Source: Pontibacter beigongshangensis (GTDB lineage Bacteria > Bacteroidota > Bacteroidia > Cytophagales > Hymenobacteraceae). From it: a DNA stretch of 64,000 bases. Of the stretch, positions 43,866 to 54,012 are shown one piece after another; the stretch's first letter is position 1; each line of letters starts with the position of its first letter. The translations under genes were made by a program, and so were the position numbers. The stretch spans positions 124,001 through 188,000 of the forward strand of contig NZ_VFSD01000003.1 of the NCBI RefSeq assembly GCF_014332515.1, in the 5' to 3' direction. The notes under the pieces were generated by a model. The model saw only the letters and a list, made by a program, of their open reading frames with translations, ran no database searches and was not told the DNA's origin.

Positions 43866-45410
43866 CTACTTCATCTCCTTGTGCTTGCGCTTCATGATCT
43901 CCTGCACCGGGATGCCTTCTATTTTAGAGTCGAGCCAGGATATGATGTCGAGGTAGAGGAAGGGCCTGCGTTCGTAGGGGTCAGCGGCAATGATCAACAG
44001 CTTCTCCCGCAGCGCAATAAAGGCATCCTTTAACTCATGCGGCGCCACGTTGCCGAGGTTCCTGAGAAACCGGAAAATCTCGATCTGCATCTGCTGCTGG
44101 TCGTTCATCTTGCCCAGGAAGCGGTAAACGGAGCGGATCTGGTACTCCAGCACCTCGTCTTCACCGGCCTCGTAGTGGGCAATCAGGTTTAGGATGCGGG
44201 CAAAGCACTGCAAATCCTCCCGCAAGCCCACATCCCTGAAATTGATGATCTTGTTCAGGTACTGGATGCAGGTGTGGTTGTCGCCGCTGCCAAAGTACAG
44301 GCTCGCAATTTTATAATAGAAGATCAGGCGCCGGTAGGGGTCCAGTTGCGACTGGTACAGCTTCAGGTTCTCCAGAATCTCGGGTACCAGTTTCACGCCT
44401 TCCGAAAACGTGCCTTCCATAAAATGCGTGTTTATCCGGTCGGCATAAATGTACTGAAACAAAAGCAGTTCCGTGTTGGAGCTTCGGCGCCTGTTCTCGT
44501 CGGCTGCGAAGGTCTCGAGCATCTGGAGCACCTCTTTAAATTTGCTGTAGTAAAGCAGGTTATACAAGGCAGCCAGCAGGTTGTGCAGCCCTTTTATGTA
44601 CTGGGTGCTCTGCCTGTCCTGCATGCCGGGGTTAGCCTCAAACAAATCGACCCACTTCTGGGCATAGCGGTAGCAGGCCCTGAAATCCTGTATGATATAG
44701 TAATACCACACATGCGACTGGTAGTAATACAGTTTCTCAAAAAAGCCGGCTCCCTGCAAATCCGTTTCCGGCAGCGTGGAGCGGAAAAAAGCCGTGATCT
44801 GGTCATGTTCCTCCTTGTTGCGGGCGTGGCCCACCTTAATATAGAGCCCATAGAGCCGCAGGGAAGCGTTTGATAAGGCATGCATCTGCGATACGTGCCG
44901 GGCCGTGTCCATGGCCTCGTCCGACAAAGACTCCGCTCTGCCTTTCAGGCTGCGGGTAATGTACTGCGACTCGATCAGCTTCTCGAAGTCGAGCGCCCGC
45001 AGGGTAATGTGCAGCATCTCGGCCTGGCGGGAGGCTATTTTTACTTTCTCCAGCATTTTAAGGCTCTGCTGGTAAAAGCCCTTGTTATACAGCACCCGCG
45101 CGTAGTCGAGCTGCTCGTGCAGCTGAATGTCCTGGTTCTGGCTGGCGTGGTAAATGCGCAGGCTCGAGAGTAACTGTTTGTAGAGGTTCGCCTTCAGGTT
45201 GGCCAGCTGCACTTTCTTGATGGCCGGCACCTGCTTCAGGATCTTCTCCTCATCGAACTTGTCCTGGCTTTCGATGGCATCGAACAGCTGCAAAAATTTA
45301 AGGCCTTCGCTGGAGCCCTGCCTGTTGGTGAACAGGCGGAAGTGCCGTTTCTCAGATCGTGTTAAAGATTTCACTAATTGAAAAACCGGGTCGGTATTAG
45401 CGTTAGGCAT
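43866..45410 (-). CDS. Large all-helical TPR-like protein of unknown function
   Basis: 514 residues, essentially all alpha-helical, with TPR-like helix pairs through about residues 100-420 (ARVLYNKGFYQQSLKMLEKVKIASRQAEM, RIFYYKIASLYFGSGDNHTCIQYLNKII type). The N-terminus VFQLVKSLTRSEKRHFRLF is a recurring feature of a conserved Bacteroidota protein I cannot name. No signal peptide. It is divergent from the leu operon. Probably a cytoplasmic scaffold or regulator; function unknown. Confidence 0.75.
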   Translation of the reverse strand: MPNANTDPVFQLVKSLTRSEKRHFRLFTNRQGSSEGLKFLQLFDAIESQDKFDEEKILKQVPAIKKVQLANLKANLYKQLLSSLRIYHASQNQDIQLHEQLDYARVLYNKGFYQQSLKMLEKVKIASRQAEMLHITLRALDFEKLIESQYITRSLKGRAESLSDEAMDTARHVSQMHALSNASLRLYGLYIKVGHARNKEEHDQITAFFRSTLPETDLQGAGFFEKLYYYQSHVWYYYIIQDFRACYRYAQKWVDLFEANPGMQDRQSTQYIKGLHNLLAALYNLLYYSKFKEVLQMLETFAADENRRRSSNTELLLFQYIYADRINTHFMEGTFSEGVKLVPEILENLKLYQSQLDPYRRLIFYYKIASLYFGSGDNHTCIQYLNKIINFRDVGLREDLQCFARILNLIAHYEAGEDEVLEYQIRSVYRFLGKMNDQQQMQIEIFRFLRNLGNVAPHELKDAFIALREKLLIIAADPYERRPFLYLDIISWLDSKIEGIPVQEIMKRKHKEMK

Positions 45411-45560
45411 TGTAAAATTTATAAAGGTAACTTGTTTAATTTCAGTGTGTTGTAATAAATAAAAATCTACTTAGAAATAGTAGATAAAGTTAATAATTGT
45501 TTTTTGCAAAGCATATAAACTCTGTTCTTGTGAAAAGAAAAAAAGACTGTTTCTGCTTTA

Positions 45561-46742
45561 ATGACCAAAGTAACAATGTCGGTTCAAAAAATACAAATAT
45601 TTGATACTACGCTGCGCGACGGGGAGCAAGTCCCTGGCTGCAAGCTGAATATGGATGAGAAGTTGGTGATCGCAAATCAGCTGGAGTTGCTCGGTGTAGA
45701 TGTGATAGAGGCAGGCTTTCCGGTCTCCAGTCCAGGCGATTTTGAGGCCGTCAAAGCAATAGCCAGGCAAACCAAGCATGCCACGGTGTGCGGTCTGACC
45801 CGTGCTGTTGAAAACGACATACGGGTTGCGGCAGAAGCACTCAAAGGCGCTGCCAGGCCCAGAATCCACACCGGCATCGGCACTTCGGAGCTGCATGTAA
45901 AATATAAGCTGCGCACTTCGCAGGAAAACGTGATCGAGCGTGCCATCGCGGCTGTTAAGCTGGCAAAATCTTTTGTAGAAGACGTTGAGTTCTATGCAGA
46001 GGATGCCGGCCGTACCGACAATGAGTTTCTGGCCAGGGTGTGCGAAGAAGTGATAAAGGCCGGTGCCACCGTGCTGAACATCCCCGACACTACCGGCTAT
46101 TGCCTGCCGGAGGAATATGGCGCTAAAATCAAATATTTGGTTGAGAACGTGAAAGGTGTGGATAAAGTAACGCTCTCCACGCACTGCCACAATGACTTGG
46201 GGCTGGCCACGGCCAACTCAATAGCAGGTGTTATAAACGGCGCCCGCCAGATCGAGTGCACGATAAACGGAGTAGGGGAGAGAGCCGGGAACACAGCGCT
46301 CGAAGAAGTTGTTATGATCCTGCGTCAGCACCCATACCTGAACCTGGACACCAATATTAACACGAAGCTGCTTAGCCTGACTTCGGCTATGGTATCGGAT
46401 ATGATGCGGATGCCGGTGCAGGCAAACAAAGCCATTGTAGGGGCAAATGCCTTCTCTCATTCCAGCGGCATTCACCAGGATGGCGTGATCAAGCACAGAG
46501 AAACCTATGAGATCATTGACCCGAAAGATGTAGGCGTGAGCGACTCCTCTATTGTGCTGACGGCCCGCTCAGGACGTGCTGCTTTAGCGTACCGTTTGCA
46601 AAAACTGGGTTACACCTTTGATAAGGAAACGCTGGACAAGGCCTATGCCTCTTTCCTGCAGATGGCAGATCAGAAAAAAGAAGTGGTGGACAAAGACCTG
46701 CACCATATTGTTGAACAGGAGAATTTGGTAGCTGCTAATTAA
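45561..46742 (+). CDS. leuA: 2-isopropylmalate synthase, short form
   Basis: 393 residues (388 if the ATG at 45576 is used). Catalytic core of the DRE-TIM metallolyase family: [15 protein letters not shown], the [13 protein letters not shown] metal ligands, and [20 protein letters not shown]. It condenses acetyl-CoA with 2-oxoisovalerate, the first step of leucine synthesis. It ends at about residue 390, so the roughly 120-residue C-terminal LeuA allosteric domain of longer enzymes is missing. First gene of leuACDB; leuC starts 3 bp later. No Leu-rich leader peptide was seen upstream. Confidence 0.93.
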   Translation: MTKVTMSVQKIQIFDTTLRDGEQVPGCKLNMDEKLVIANQLELLGVDVIEAGFPVSSPGDFEAVKAIARQTKHATVCGLTRAVENDIRVAAEALKGAARPRIHTGIGTSELHVKYKLRTSQENVIERAIAAVKLAKSFVEDVEFYAEDAGRTDNEFLARVCEEVIKAGATVLNIPDTTGYCLPEEYGAKIKYLVENVKGVDKVTLSTHCHNDLGLATANSIAGVINGARQIECTINGVGERAGNTALEEVVMILRQHPYLNLDTNINTKLLSLTSAMVSDMMRMPVQANKAIVGANAFSHSSGIHQDGVIKHRETYEIIDPKDVGVSDSSIVLTARSGRAALAYRLQKLGYTFDKETLDKAYASFLQMADQKKEVVDKDLHHIVEQENLVAAN

Positions 46743-46745
46743 TTT

Positions 46746-48143
46746 ATGGCAAAATCATTATTTGATAAGATCTGGGATGCGCACGTTGTGAAGTCGATCC
46801 CGGGTGGTGGCTTGGATGTGTTTTACATCGACAAGCACTTAATTCACGAAGTAACAAGCCCGCAGGCTTTTGATGAACTGGAGGCGCGTAACCTGCCGCT
46901 CTACCGACAAAGGCAGATAGTGGCTACCGCCGATCATAACGTTCCCACTAAAAACCAGCATCTGCCGATAGAGGAGCCTCTGAGCAGAATGCAGGTAGAT
47001 AAACTGACCGAGAACTGCCAGAAATTTGGCGTAGAGCTTTTCGGGCTGGGGCACCAGCACCAGGGCATCGTACACGTAATCGGTCCGGAACTGGGTATTA
47101 CACAACCCGGCATGACCATTGTGTGCGGCGACAGCCACACCTCCACGCACGGCGCATTTGGAGCCATAGCCTTCGGTATTGGCACCAGCCAGGTAACGCA
47201 GGTAATGGCCTCGCAGTGTCTGCTGCTGAGCCGCCCCAAGCGCATGCGCGTAACTGTAGACGGCGAGCTTAGAAAAGGCGTAACCGCCAAAGACGTAATC
47301 CTTTATGTTATCTCCAAACTCGGAACAGGTGGCGCTACAGGCTACTTTGTGGAGTATGCCGGCAGCGCCATCCGCTCACTGAGCATGGAAGGCCGCATGA
47401 CGGTTTGCAACATGAGCATCGAAATGGGTGCCCGCGGCGGCATGATTGCCCCCGACGAGACTACCTTCGAATATATTAAGGGCCGCAAGTACGCGCCCAA
47501 GGGAGAAGAGTGGGAGAAGGCCCTGGCCTACTGGAAAACACTTTATTCCGAAGAGGGCGCTACCTTCGAGGCTGACCTGACTTACTTTGCCGAAGACATC
47601 GCCCCTATGATCACTTACGGCACAAACCCGGGAATGGGCATTGCCTTAAATGCGTCTATTCCGGATCATGTGCCTGCCAGTGAAAAGGTGAGCTTCGACA
47701 AGTCGCTGAAATACATGGGCTTTGAGCCGGGCGAATCGTTGTTGGGCAAAGAGATAAACTATGTGTTTATTGGCAGCTGCACCAACTCCCGCATCGAGGA
47801 TCTGCGCACCGTGGCTTCTTTTGTGAAAGGAAAGCGGAAAGCCCTGAACGTGGAAGCGATCATAGTGCCAGGCTCTAAGCTGGTGGAGAAGCAGGCCAGA
47901 GAAGAAGGAATTGACAAAATACTGGCTGAAGCTGGATTTGAACTACGTGAGCCGGGCTGCAGTGCCTGCCTCGCCATGAACGAAGACAAGATTCCGGCCG
48001 GGGCCTATTGTGTTTCTACCTCTAACCGTAACTTTGAAGGCCGCCAGGGTCCTGGAGCCCGCACCTTGCTGGCAAGCCCATTGGTGGCAGCCATTACGGC
48101 GGTAGAAGGTAAAATCGTGGATATAACCCAATATCTCAACTAA
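46746..48143 (+). CDS. leuC: 3-isopropylmalate dehydratase large subunit
   Basis: 465 residues, standard length. Aconitase-type [4Fe-4S] ligands are visible in the [12 protein letters not shown] region and in GCSACLAMN near the C-terminus; [24 protein letters not shown] is also conserved. With LeuD it isomerises 2- to 3-isopropylmalate. Its last base is the first base of the leuD ATG (TAATG overlap), so translation is coupled. Confidence 0.97.
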   Translation: MAKSLFDKIWDAHVVKSIPGGGLDVFYIDKHLIHEVTSPQAFDELEARNLPLYRQRQIVATADHNVPTKNQHLPIEEPLSRMQVDKLTENCQKFGVELFGLGHQHQGIVHVIGPELGITQPGMTIVCGDSHTSTHGAFGAIAFGIGTSQVTQVMASQCLLLSRPKRMRVTVDGELRKGVTAKDVILYVISKLGTGGATGYFVEYAGSAIRSLSMEGRMTVCNMSIEMGARGGMIAPDETTFEYIKGRKYAPKGEEWEKALAYWKTLYSEEGATFEADLTYFAEDIAPMITYGTNPGMGIALNASIPDHVPASEKVSFDKSLKYMGFEPGESLLGKEINYVFIGSCTNSRIEDLRTVASFVKGKRKALNVEAIIVPGSKLVEKQAREEGIDKILAEAGFELREPGCSACLAMNEDKIPAGAYCVSTSNRNFEGRQGPGARTLLASPLVAAITAVEGKIVDITQYLN

Positions 48144-48739
48144 TGGATAAGTTTGAAGTACTACGATCATCAGCAGTTCCGCTGCCGATCGAAAACATAG
48201 ATACCGATCAGATCATTCCGGCCCGTTTCCTGAAAGCTACCTCACGCGAGGGCTTCGGCGAAAACCTGTTCCGCGACTGGCGCTACGACAGCGAAGGCAA
48301 CCCGATTGAGGGCTTTGCGCTGAACGATAGCCGCTACTCCGGAAAGATATTAGTGGCCGGCAAAAACTTTGGCTGTGGCTCCAGCCGCGAGCACGCGGCC
48401 TGGGCTATTTATGATGCCGGATTTAAGGTAGTCATCTCCAGCTATTTTGCAGACATCTTCCGGGGCAACGCCCTCAACAACGGTTTGCTGCCATTGGTGG
48501 TGTCTGACGAAATGCTGCAGCGCTTGTTTGTGCAGATAGAGAAAGACCCGACCACCGAGCTGATCGTGGACCTGCCGGCGCAGGAATTTTATGTGCCGCT
48601 GTGGGAGGAACGTGTCTCTTTTGAGATCGACCCGTACAAGAAAGAATGCCTTATTAATGGCTACGACGATATTGACTTTTTAGTGAATCAGAAAGAGGCT
48701 ATAGAAGCTTACGAGAACAACAGGCCATGGGCGTATTAA
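48143..48739 (+). CDS. leuD: 3-isopropylmalate dehydratase small subunit
   Basis: 198 residues. Motifs [46 protein letters not shown] and [13 protein letters not shown] are those of LeuD swivel domains. It completes the isomerase with LeuC. It overlaps leuB by 13 bp. Confidence 0.97.
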   Translation: MDKFEVLRSSAVPLPIENIDTDQIIPARFLKATSREGFGENLFRDWRYDSEGNPIEGFALNDSRYSGKILVAGKNFGCGSSREHAAWAIYDAGFKVVISSYFADIFRGNALNNGLLPLVVSDEMLQRLFVQIEKDPTTELIVDLPAQEFYVPLWEERVSFEIDPYKKECLINGYDDIDFLVNQKEAIEAYENNRPWAY

Positions 48740-49851
48740 GAAAAAAGATTGCGGTACTTCCCGGCGACGGAATCGGGCCGGAAGTTTGTGACGAAGCGAT
48801 TAAGGTGCTGGAAGCAGTTGCCGACAGGTTTGGTCACCAGTTTGAGTTTGAGACTCATTTAATGGGTGCCTGCGCCATAGACGCCACAGGCGAACCATTG
48901 CCTGATAAAACACTACAGGGCTGCTTTGCGGCAGACGCTATTTTGCTAGGCGCCATCGGTGATCCGAAGTACGACAACAATCCTGCTGCCAAGGTGCGTC
49001 CGGAGCAGGGGCTGCTAAAGCTGCGCAAGTCGCTGGGACTGTTTGCCAACATCCGTCCGGTTACGGCCTACGACGTGCTGCTGGAGCACTCCCCGCTCAA
49101 AAATGAGCGTGTAGCAGGAGCTGATATGCTCATCTACCGCGAACTGACCGGCGGTATCTATTTTGGCGACAAAGGTCGCACCGAAGATGGCGAAGGCGCT
49201 TACGACCATTGCACCTACGACCGCAGCGAGATTGTGCGCATTACGCACCTGGCCTTTCAGGCAGCCACCACACGCCGTAACAAGCTCACGCTGGTAGACA
49301 AGGCCAACGTGCTGGAAACCTCCAGGCTGTGGCGCGAAGTGGTAAAGGAGATTGCTCCGGAATATCCTGGTGTGGAGCTGGACTTCTTGTTCGTGGACAA
49401 TGCCGCCATGCAGATTATCTTGAACCCGAAACAGTTTGATGTGATCCTGACGGAGAACATGTTTGGCGATATCCTTTCGGATGAGGCTTCTGTGATCGCT
49501 GGTTCGCTGGGCTTGCTGCCTTCCGCCTCTGTAGGCAACTCAGTGGCTTTGTTTGAGCCGATTCATGGGTCTTTCCCGCAAGGAGCAGGTAAGAAGATCG
49601 CCAACCCGATTGCCACCATCCTGTCGGCTGCCATGATGCTGGAGCATTTTGGCCTGCAGGAAGAAGCAGATCTGGTAAAGAAGGCAGTGCACAACGCCTT
49701 AGATAAAAAGGTGCTGACACCGGAGCTGAATGCGGCTTCGCCTTACACCACTGAGCAGGTAGGTAATTTTATCGCTTACTTTGTGATGCACGGTATAGAA
49801 GTTATGCCTGATAAGAATAATATAGAAGTAGGCTTAAGCACTATTATATAG
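48727..49851 (+). CDS. leuB: 3-isopropylmalate dehydrogenase
   Basis: 374 residues. Motifs [104 protein letters not shown]. It oxidatively decarboxylates 3-isopropylmalate with NAD. Last gene of leuACDB; ilv genes are not adjacent. A terminator follows after about 95 bp. Confidence 0.97.
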   Translation: MGVLRKKIAVLPGDGIGPEVCDEAIKVLEAVADRFGHQFEFETHLMGACAIDATGEPLPDKTLQGCFAADAILLGAIGDPKYDNNPAAKVRPEQGLLKLRKSLGLFANIRPVTAYDVLLEHSPLKNERVAGADMLIYRELTGGIYFGDKGRTEDGEGAYDHCTYDRSEIVRITHLAFQAATTRRNKLTLVDKANVLETSRLWREVVKEIAPEYPGVELDFLFVDNAAMQIILNPKQFDVILTENMFGDILSDEASVIAGSLGLLPSASVGNSVALFEPIHGSFPQGAGKKIANPIATILSAAMMLEHFGLQEEADLVKKAVHNALDKKVLTPELNAASPYTTEQVGNFIAYFVMHGIEVMPDKNNIEVGLSTII

Positions 49852-49944
49852 ACACTATCATATAGATTTTGTGATTTGCTCAACATGAGTAAGTTAATTT
49901 AGTTTGAGTACGATTGTAGATGTAGTTTTTTCCAAACCAAAAAA

Positions 49945-49974
49945 GACGCGTTCAGTAGAGCGCGTCCTTTTTTT
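49945..49974 (+). terminator. Terminator of the leu operon
   Basis: GACGCG (49945-49950) with CGCGTC (49961-49966), followed by C and T7. Confidence 0.75.
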
Positions 49975-50100
49975 GTGCCTAAAGGTAAATTTTGTGCGCT
50001 ATACCACATAAGGAGTTGTAGAACGGGAAGGAAGGATTTGAACACAACGCTTGTATAGAATTTGAGCACAGGAGGGTTGAGCAGCAGTAGCCAGTATTGT

Positions 50101-50130
50101 TTCTGAAGGGGTGTTTTGATTAGAATAATT
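50101..50130 (+). repeat. 31-bp dispersed intergenic element, copy 14
   Basis: Head TTCTGAAGGGG, tail ATTAGAATAATT; head more diverged than most. Preceded at a distance by GAGCAGCAG. Confidence 0.8.
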
Positions 50131-50155
50131 CGTGAACTGATCGTGTACAGCAGCG

Positions 50156-50186
50156 CCTCCTGAGGGCCTTTTTAATTGGAATAATT
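50156..50186 (+). repeat. 31-bp dispersed intergenic element, copy 15
   Basis: Head CCTCCTGAGGGCC, tail ATTGGAATAATT; preceded by ACAGCAGCG. It lies 25 bp after copy 14. Confidence 0.9.
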
Positions 50187-50380
50187 TGATTGTTGATCAA
50201 TACTGCTGTTACGCACCAGTTTGCCTAAAGCCCTGCTGTAGTGGCGTTACCTTGTAACGCCGAAGCCGGTCGAACTTAACATAATCTATTGGAGCTTGCG
50301 TGTGTAGCCAATCATGGGGCATAACTGGTTCATTACCAACAGCGTTACCTTGTAAAGCCGCTACAGCGCAGCACCAGAAA

Positions 50381-50411
50381 CCTCAGGAGGGCCTTTTTCA
50401 TTCAAATAATT
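50381..50411 (+). repeat. 31-bp dispersed intergenic element, copy 16
   Basis: Head CCTCAGGAGGGCC, tail ATTCAAATAATT. The next 48 bp (to about 50459) match those after copy 11. Confidence 0.9.
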
Positions 50412-50537
50412 GCCTGAGAAGGCAGCTATTGATCAAGGGGCGTAACATCAGAAAATAAGTGCCACCTACTAAACAGTTCCTGCTTGGAGATAGGGGAGAG
50501 AAGGCTTGCCGACGTATACATGAATCTGAAGTAAAAC

Positions 50538-50576
50538 AAAACAGGCCAGTCACGTTGTTCGTGGCTGGCCTGTTTT
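50538..50576. terminator. Terminator of the parA-lepB operon (minus strand)
   Basis: AAAACAGGCCAGTCACG (50538-50554) and CGTGGCTGGCCTGTTTT (50560-50576), one wobble pair, 5-nt loop. Confidence 0.8.
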
Positions 50577-50595
50577 ATGTATCGGTAGTATGATT

Positions 50596-51702
50596 TTAAT
50601 CGATGGTATTAAACAGCCTGTTCCAGCGTATCTTGTTCAGGAAGCTGCCTTCCACGTTCGTTGACATCCAGATGAGCACGGCTTTGCCTACAATATGATC
50701 GGCTGGCACATAGCCCCAGAAACGTGAGTCCATGGAGTTATGGCGGTTATCGCCCATCATAAAATAGTAGTCCTGCTTAAAGGTGTATTCCGTTTGTTCC
50801 TGACCATCAATAAAAAGTTTGCCATCACGAATTTCCGCATTCTCATTCCCGTCATAATCAAGTATCACCTTCTCGTAAAAAGGTAGCGACTCTGGCGTGA
50901 TAGCGACAGTGGCGCCTTCCTTAGGCACGTACACAGGGCCAAAGTTGTCGTGGTTCCACTCGTATTTGCTGGGCACATGCGGGAAAATCTGGGAGTCTGC
51001 TTTTCCTTTTTCTGCACTTAACAGAATGACATCGTTTATGAAGTCCAGCTCTTTTATCTGTTGGGCAAGTTCTGGTGAGGCATCTACCACATATCCTCCC
51101 TGGGCCGTATACACATCGCTCAGGTTAATGTTGCGGTCCTGAAAGAACTTTTGGGAGAGGTGGTTCTTGGCCATGATCAGGTACTTGTACTGCATCTGAG
51201 TCGGGTTCTCCGCCGCCTGGCCATTCACGAATACCTGCATGTTGCGTATCTCTATAGAGTCGCCGGCAATGGCGATGCAGCGCTTGATATAATTAGTACG
51301 CAGGTCAGCAGGGTGCTCATCTTCCGGCGGATAGTTAAACACGACCACATCGTTTCGTTTCACTTCCGAAAAACCGGGCAGCCTGTACGAATCCAGCTGA
51401 ATAAGGTCGGAGTAGGAGGGAATGTTGGTGCCCCAGATGGTTTGGTGCGTAAGCGGCACCTGCAGCGGCGTTTTTGGCGTGCGAGGACCATAATGCAGCT
51501 TGCTCACAAAAAGAAAATCACCCACCAGCAACGATTTTTCCATGGATGGAGTCGGGATGGTATAGGCCTCAAAAGTAGCCCAGCGAATTAAGCTGGCGGC
51601 CACTACGGCAAAAAGAATGGCATCGCCCCATTCGCGGGCCACGCTCTTTTTCTTTTTGGGTTCTTTTTTAGTTGGTTTTGTCTCCCAGAATTTAACTTTC
51701 AT
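50596..51702 (-). CDS. lepB: Signal peptidase I
   Basis: 368 residues from the ATG at 51702, chosen because it starts 14 bp after the dapB stop; the open frame reaches a further 23 codons into dapB. After a basic N-terminus (KPTKKEPKKKK), one membrane helix (about residues 27-43), the catalytic Ser in TIPTPSMEKSLLVGDFLFVSK, the Lys in NYIKRCIAIAGD and the box MMGDNRHNSMDSRFWGYV are present. The protein is long because of an insertion between the Lys box and the C-terminal box, usual in Bacteroidota. It cleaves Sec signal peptides. Last gene of a six-gene operon. Confidence 0.95.
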   Translation of the reverse strand: MKVKFWETKPTKKEPKKKKSVAREWGDAILFAVVAASLIRWATFEAYTIPTPSMEKSLLVGDFLFVSKLHYGPRTPKTPLQVPLTHQTIWGTNIPSYSDLIQLDSYRLPGFSEVKRNDVVVFNYPPEDEHPADLRTNYIKRCIAIAGDSIEIRNMQVFVNGQAAENPTQMQYKYLIMAKNHLSQKFFQDRNINLSDVYTAQGGYVVDASPELAQQIKELDFINDVILLSAEKGKADSQIFPHVPSKYEWNHDNFGPVYVPKEGATVAITPESLPFYEKVILDYDGNENAEIRDGKLFIDGQEQTEYTFKQDYYFMMGDNRHNSMDSRFWGYVPADHIVGKAVLIWMSTNVEGSFLNKIRWNRLFNTID

Positions 51703-51716
51703 GCCTTGCACTATTG

Positions 51717-52430
51717 TTACAGGTTCAGCATGTCTTTCATGCCGTAAACTCCTTTGCGGTCTTTCAGCCATTCAGCGGCCATCAGGGCGCCTCCGGCAAA
51801 TCCGGTGCGGCTATGGGCAATGTGGCCCAGCTCAATTTTATCGATAGCGGAGCGATATTCTACGATATGCGTGCCCACCACATCCGGCTCACGCTCCGAT
51901 ATAATGTTTATTTTGTTCTCCACCTCTTCGTCGCTCGACCAGCCTGATAGGTTCGGGTAGCTGGCCAGAATACCTTCGGCAGTGGTAATGCCGGTGCCGC
52001 TTGGCTTATCTACTTTCTGCAGGTGGTGCACCTCGCGTATAGCCACCTGGTACTCAGGGTAATCTTTCATTTTACTGGCAATATACTCATTAAAATGAAA
52101 GAACAGGTTCACGCCTACGCTGTAGTTGGAAGCGTAGAAAAAGGCGCCATCTTGCTCTTTGCAAAGCGCTGCTGCCTCCTCAAACTTTGCCAGCCAGCCT
52201 GTGGAGCCCGAAACGATTGGAATACCGTTTTGCAGACAATAAGAAATATTGCCATAAGCAGCCTCGGGGTGTGTGAATTCAATGGCTACATCTGCGTTGG
52301 CACCTGAATAATCTGCCAGTTCGTGGGTGTTGTGCTGGTCTATGATACCGGCTATCTGGTGACCTTTGTCGAGAGCCATTTTTTCGATGGTCTGGCCCAT
52401 TTTGCCATAGCCAATCAATAAAATCTTCAT
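51717..52430 (-). CDS. dapB: 4-hydroxy-tetrahydrodipicolinate reductase
   Basis: 237 residues. NAD(P)-binding motif LLIGYGKMGQTIEKMA, VSGSTGW, and the diagnostic EVHHLQKVDKPSGTGITTAEG box with catalytic His and Lys. It reduces 4-hydroxytetrahydrodipicolinate in lysine and diaminopimelate synthesis, which supplies the cell wall. It starts 1 bp after the DUF5683 gene stop. Confidence 0.96.
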   Translation of the reverse strand: MKILLIGYGKMGQTIEKMALDKGHQIAGIIDQHNTHELADYSGANADVAIEFTHPEAAYGNISYCLQNGIPIVSGSTGWLAKFEEAAALCKEQDGAFFYASNYSVGVNLFFHFNEYIASKMKDYPEYQVAIREVHHLQKVDKPSGTGITTAEGILASYPNLSGWSSDEEVENKINIISEREPDVVGTHIVEYRSAIDKIELGHIAHSRTGFAGGALMAAEWLKDRKGVYGMKDMLNL

Positions 52431-52431
52431 C

Positions 52432-53079
52432 TTATCTGGAATATAATGTTAGCGTGAAGCCCGGGGTGAGGGCATTGTTTGTAAGCGTAGGAGAATGCAG
52501 CAAGCCGGGCTGCACCCGCAGTGACAGGTCATCGCTGATATCAAAATCTTTAAGGTGTGCGTGCACATGCGCTTCGGCAATGTTCAGGCCCCAAACGCCA
52601 ATGGCCAGCAGCACGTTCATGTCGCGCCACCGGCGATACTGGTCCCGGGCACGGCGCAGGTTCGCGCTGCCGTTCGGGTTATTTTTACCTAGTATTGGGT
52701 GATCAATATACTTATCTGTTCGATCAACATTTGATCGGTCAATAAGGGCAGTCCTGAAATCCTGGTAATTTTTGTTGTGGTCTATCAGGAAGTATCCGAT
52801 GGTGCCCAAGCCCGCATATAGGATAGGAATTTTCCAGTAGCTTTTGTTGTAGGCCTGCCCCAGGCCGGGCAATATGGCGGAGTAAAAAGCAGCTTTGGCG
52901 GGCCGGTCCCAGCGGTCGAGGAAGAAGCCTTTTTCTTTGGTCGTATCTGCAGCCGCCACAGTGGCCGGAACGTTTACCACTACCGAATCCTGCCCTTCCG
53001 TAATCACCTGAGCCTTTGCAGAAGGCAGGCAAAGTAGGAGCAGTAGCAATAGACCAGCAAAGCAACAGATACACCTCAT
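52432..53079 (-). CDS. DUF5683 secreted/membrane protein
   Basis: 215 residues. Signal peptide (about 1-23, FAGLLLLLLLCLPSAKAQ), then the DUF5683 core RPAKAAFYSAILPGLGQAYNKSYWKIPILYAGLGTIGYFLIDHNKNYQDFR and a later YRRWRDMNVLLAIGVWGLNIAEAHVHAHLKDF. The family is restricted to Bacteroidota, usually beside parB and dapB as here; its function is unknown. The conserved location suggests an envelope role tied to division or wall synthesis, which is inference. Confidence 0.9.
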   Translation of the reverse strand: MRCICCFAGLLLLLLLCLPSAKAQVITEGQDSVVVNVPATVAAADTTKEKGFFLDRWDRPAKAAFYSAILPGLGQAYNKSYWKIPILYAGLGTIGYFLIDHNKNYQDFRTALIDRSNVDRTDKYIDHPILGKNNPNGSANLRRARDQYRRWRDMNVLLAIGVWGLNIAEAHVHAHLKDFDISDDLSLRVQPGLLHSPTLTNNALTPGFTLTLYSR

Positions 53080-53085
53080 GCGGCC

Positions 53086-54000
53086 TTAATAGTTTAAGAT
53101 TTCCAGTATACGGTTAAGCTCTTCCACCGACACAAACGGGATCTTTATCTCGCCTTTGCCTTCGTTATTCGCCTTCACCATGATTTTAGTGCCGAATTGA
53201 GTAGAGAGGCGCGATTCTACCTGCTTTACTTCCTCCTCGTATTTGTTGAATTGCAGTTTCTGCTGCGGGTCAGGCTTCTTGTTGGCATTCTGCAGGTTCC
53301 GAACCAGCTCCTCTACCTTCCGCACCGACAGTTCTTCGGCCACCACCTTTTTAAACACGTCGAGCTGTTTCTCAATGGTGTCGATGTTGATGAGGGCGCG
53401 GGCATGGCCCATGGTAATCAGGTTGTCGCGAAGGGCGATCTGAATATCTGGGGGAAGTTTGAGCAGGCGCAGGTAGTTGGTTACAGTGGTGCGTTTTTTA
53501 CCTACCCGGTCTCCTAGTTCTTCCTGCTTCAGGCTGCACTCCGTGAGCAGGCGCTGGTAAGAGAGAGCAATCTCAATAGCGTTCAGGCTTTCGCGCTGGA
53601 TGTTCTCGATCAGGGCCATCTCCAGCATCTGCTGGTCGTCGGCCTTGCGGATATAGGCTGGAATGGTCGTCAGCCCGGCAATTTTCGCAGCCTGGTAACG
53701 TCGCTCACCTGAAATCAGCTGAAAGCTGTTCTGGTCGAGCTGGCGCACCGTGATAGGCTGAATGATGCCTTGTATCTTAATAGATTCAGCCAGTTCCTCC
53801 AGCGCCGCCTGATCGAAATGCGTGCGGGGCTGAAACGGGTTTGTCTGGATCTGATCAATAGCTATGTCTGCGATGGTATTGACAGAGTTTAAAGTGGTTG
53901 AATCGATTTTACCGGTGTACTTATTCCCCTCCAATAGAGAGTTCAGGCCCCTTCCGAGGCCTCCTTTACGTTTTGCTGTTGAATTCTTGTTATCAGACAT
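53086..54000 (-). CDS. parB: Chromosome partitioning protein ParB
   Basis: 304 residues. N-terminal CTPase/ParB domain (IQTNPFQPRTHFDQAALEELAESIKIQGIIQPITVR, then GERRYQAAK), the ALIENIQRESLNAIEIALSYQRLL segment, the helix-turn-helix LKQEELGDRVGKKRTTVTNYLRLLKLP (about 160-186) and a C-terminal dimerisation part (YEEEVKQVESRLSTQFGTKIMVK). It loads at parS sites near the origin. No parS 16-mer (TGTTTCACGTGAAACA-type) was found in the window. 12 bp after parA. Confidence 0.96.
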   Translation of the reverse strand: MSDNKNSTAKRKGGLGRGLNSLLEGNKYTGKIDSTTLNSVNTIADIAIDQIQTNPFQPRTHFDQAALEELAESIKIQGIIQPITVRQLDQNSFQLISGERRYQAAKIAGLTTIPAYIRKADDQQMLEMALIENIQRESLNAIEIALSYQRLLTECSLKQEELGDRVGKKRTTVTNYLRLLKLPPDIQIALRDNLITMGHARALINIDTIEKQLDVFKKVVAEELSVRKVEELVRNLQNANKKPDPQQKLQFNKYEEEVKQVESRLSTQFGTKIMVKANNEGKGEIKIPFVSVEELNRILEILNY

Positions 54001-54012
54001 GTAAACAATAAG

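Larger units (their letters stand above)
49852..50595. other. Intergenic region with three dispersed elements
   Basis: Holds the leuB terminator, element copies 14, 15 and 16, a GCGTTACCTTGTAA repeat (50245-50258 and 50342-50355; the first forms the hairpin GGCGTTAC-CTT-GTAACGCC) and the lepB terminator. No gene. Confidence 0.7.
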
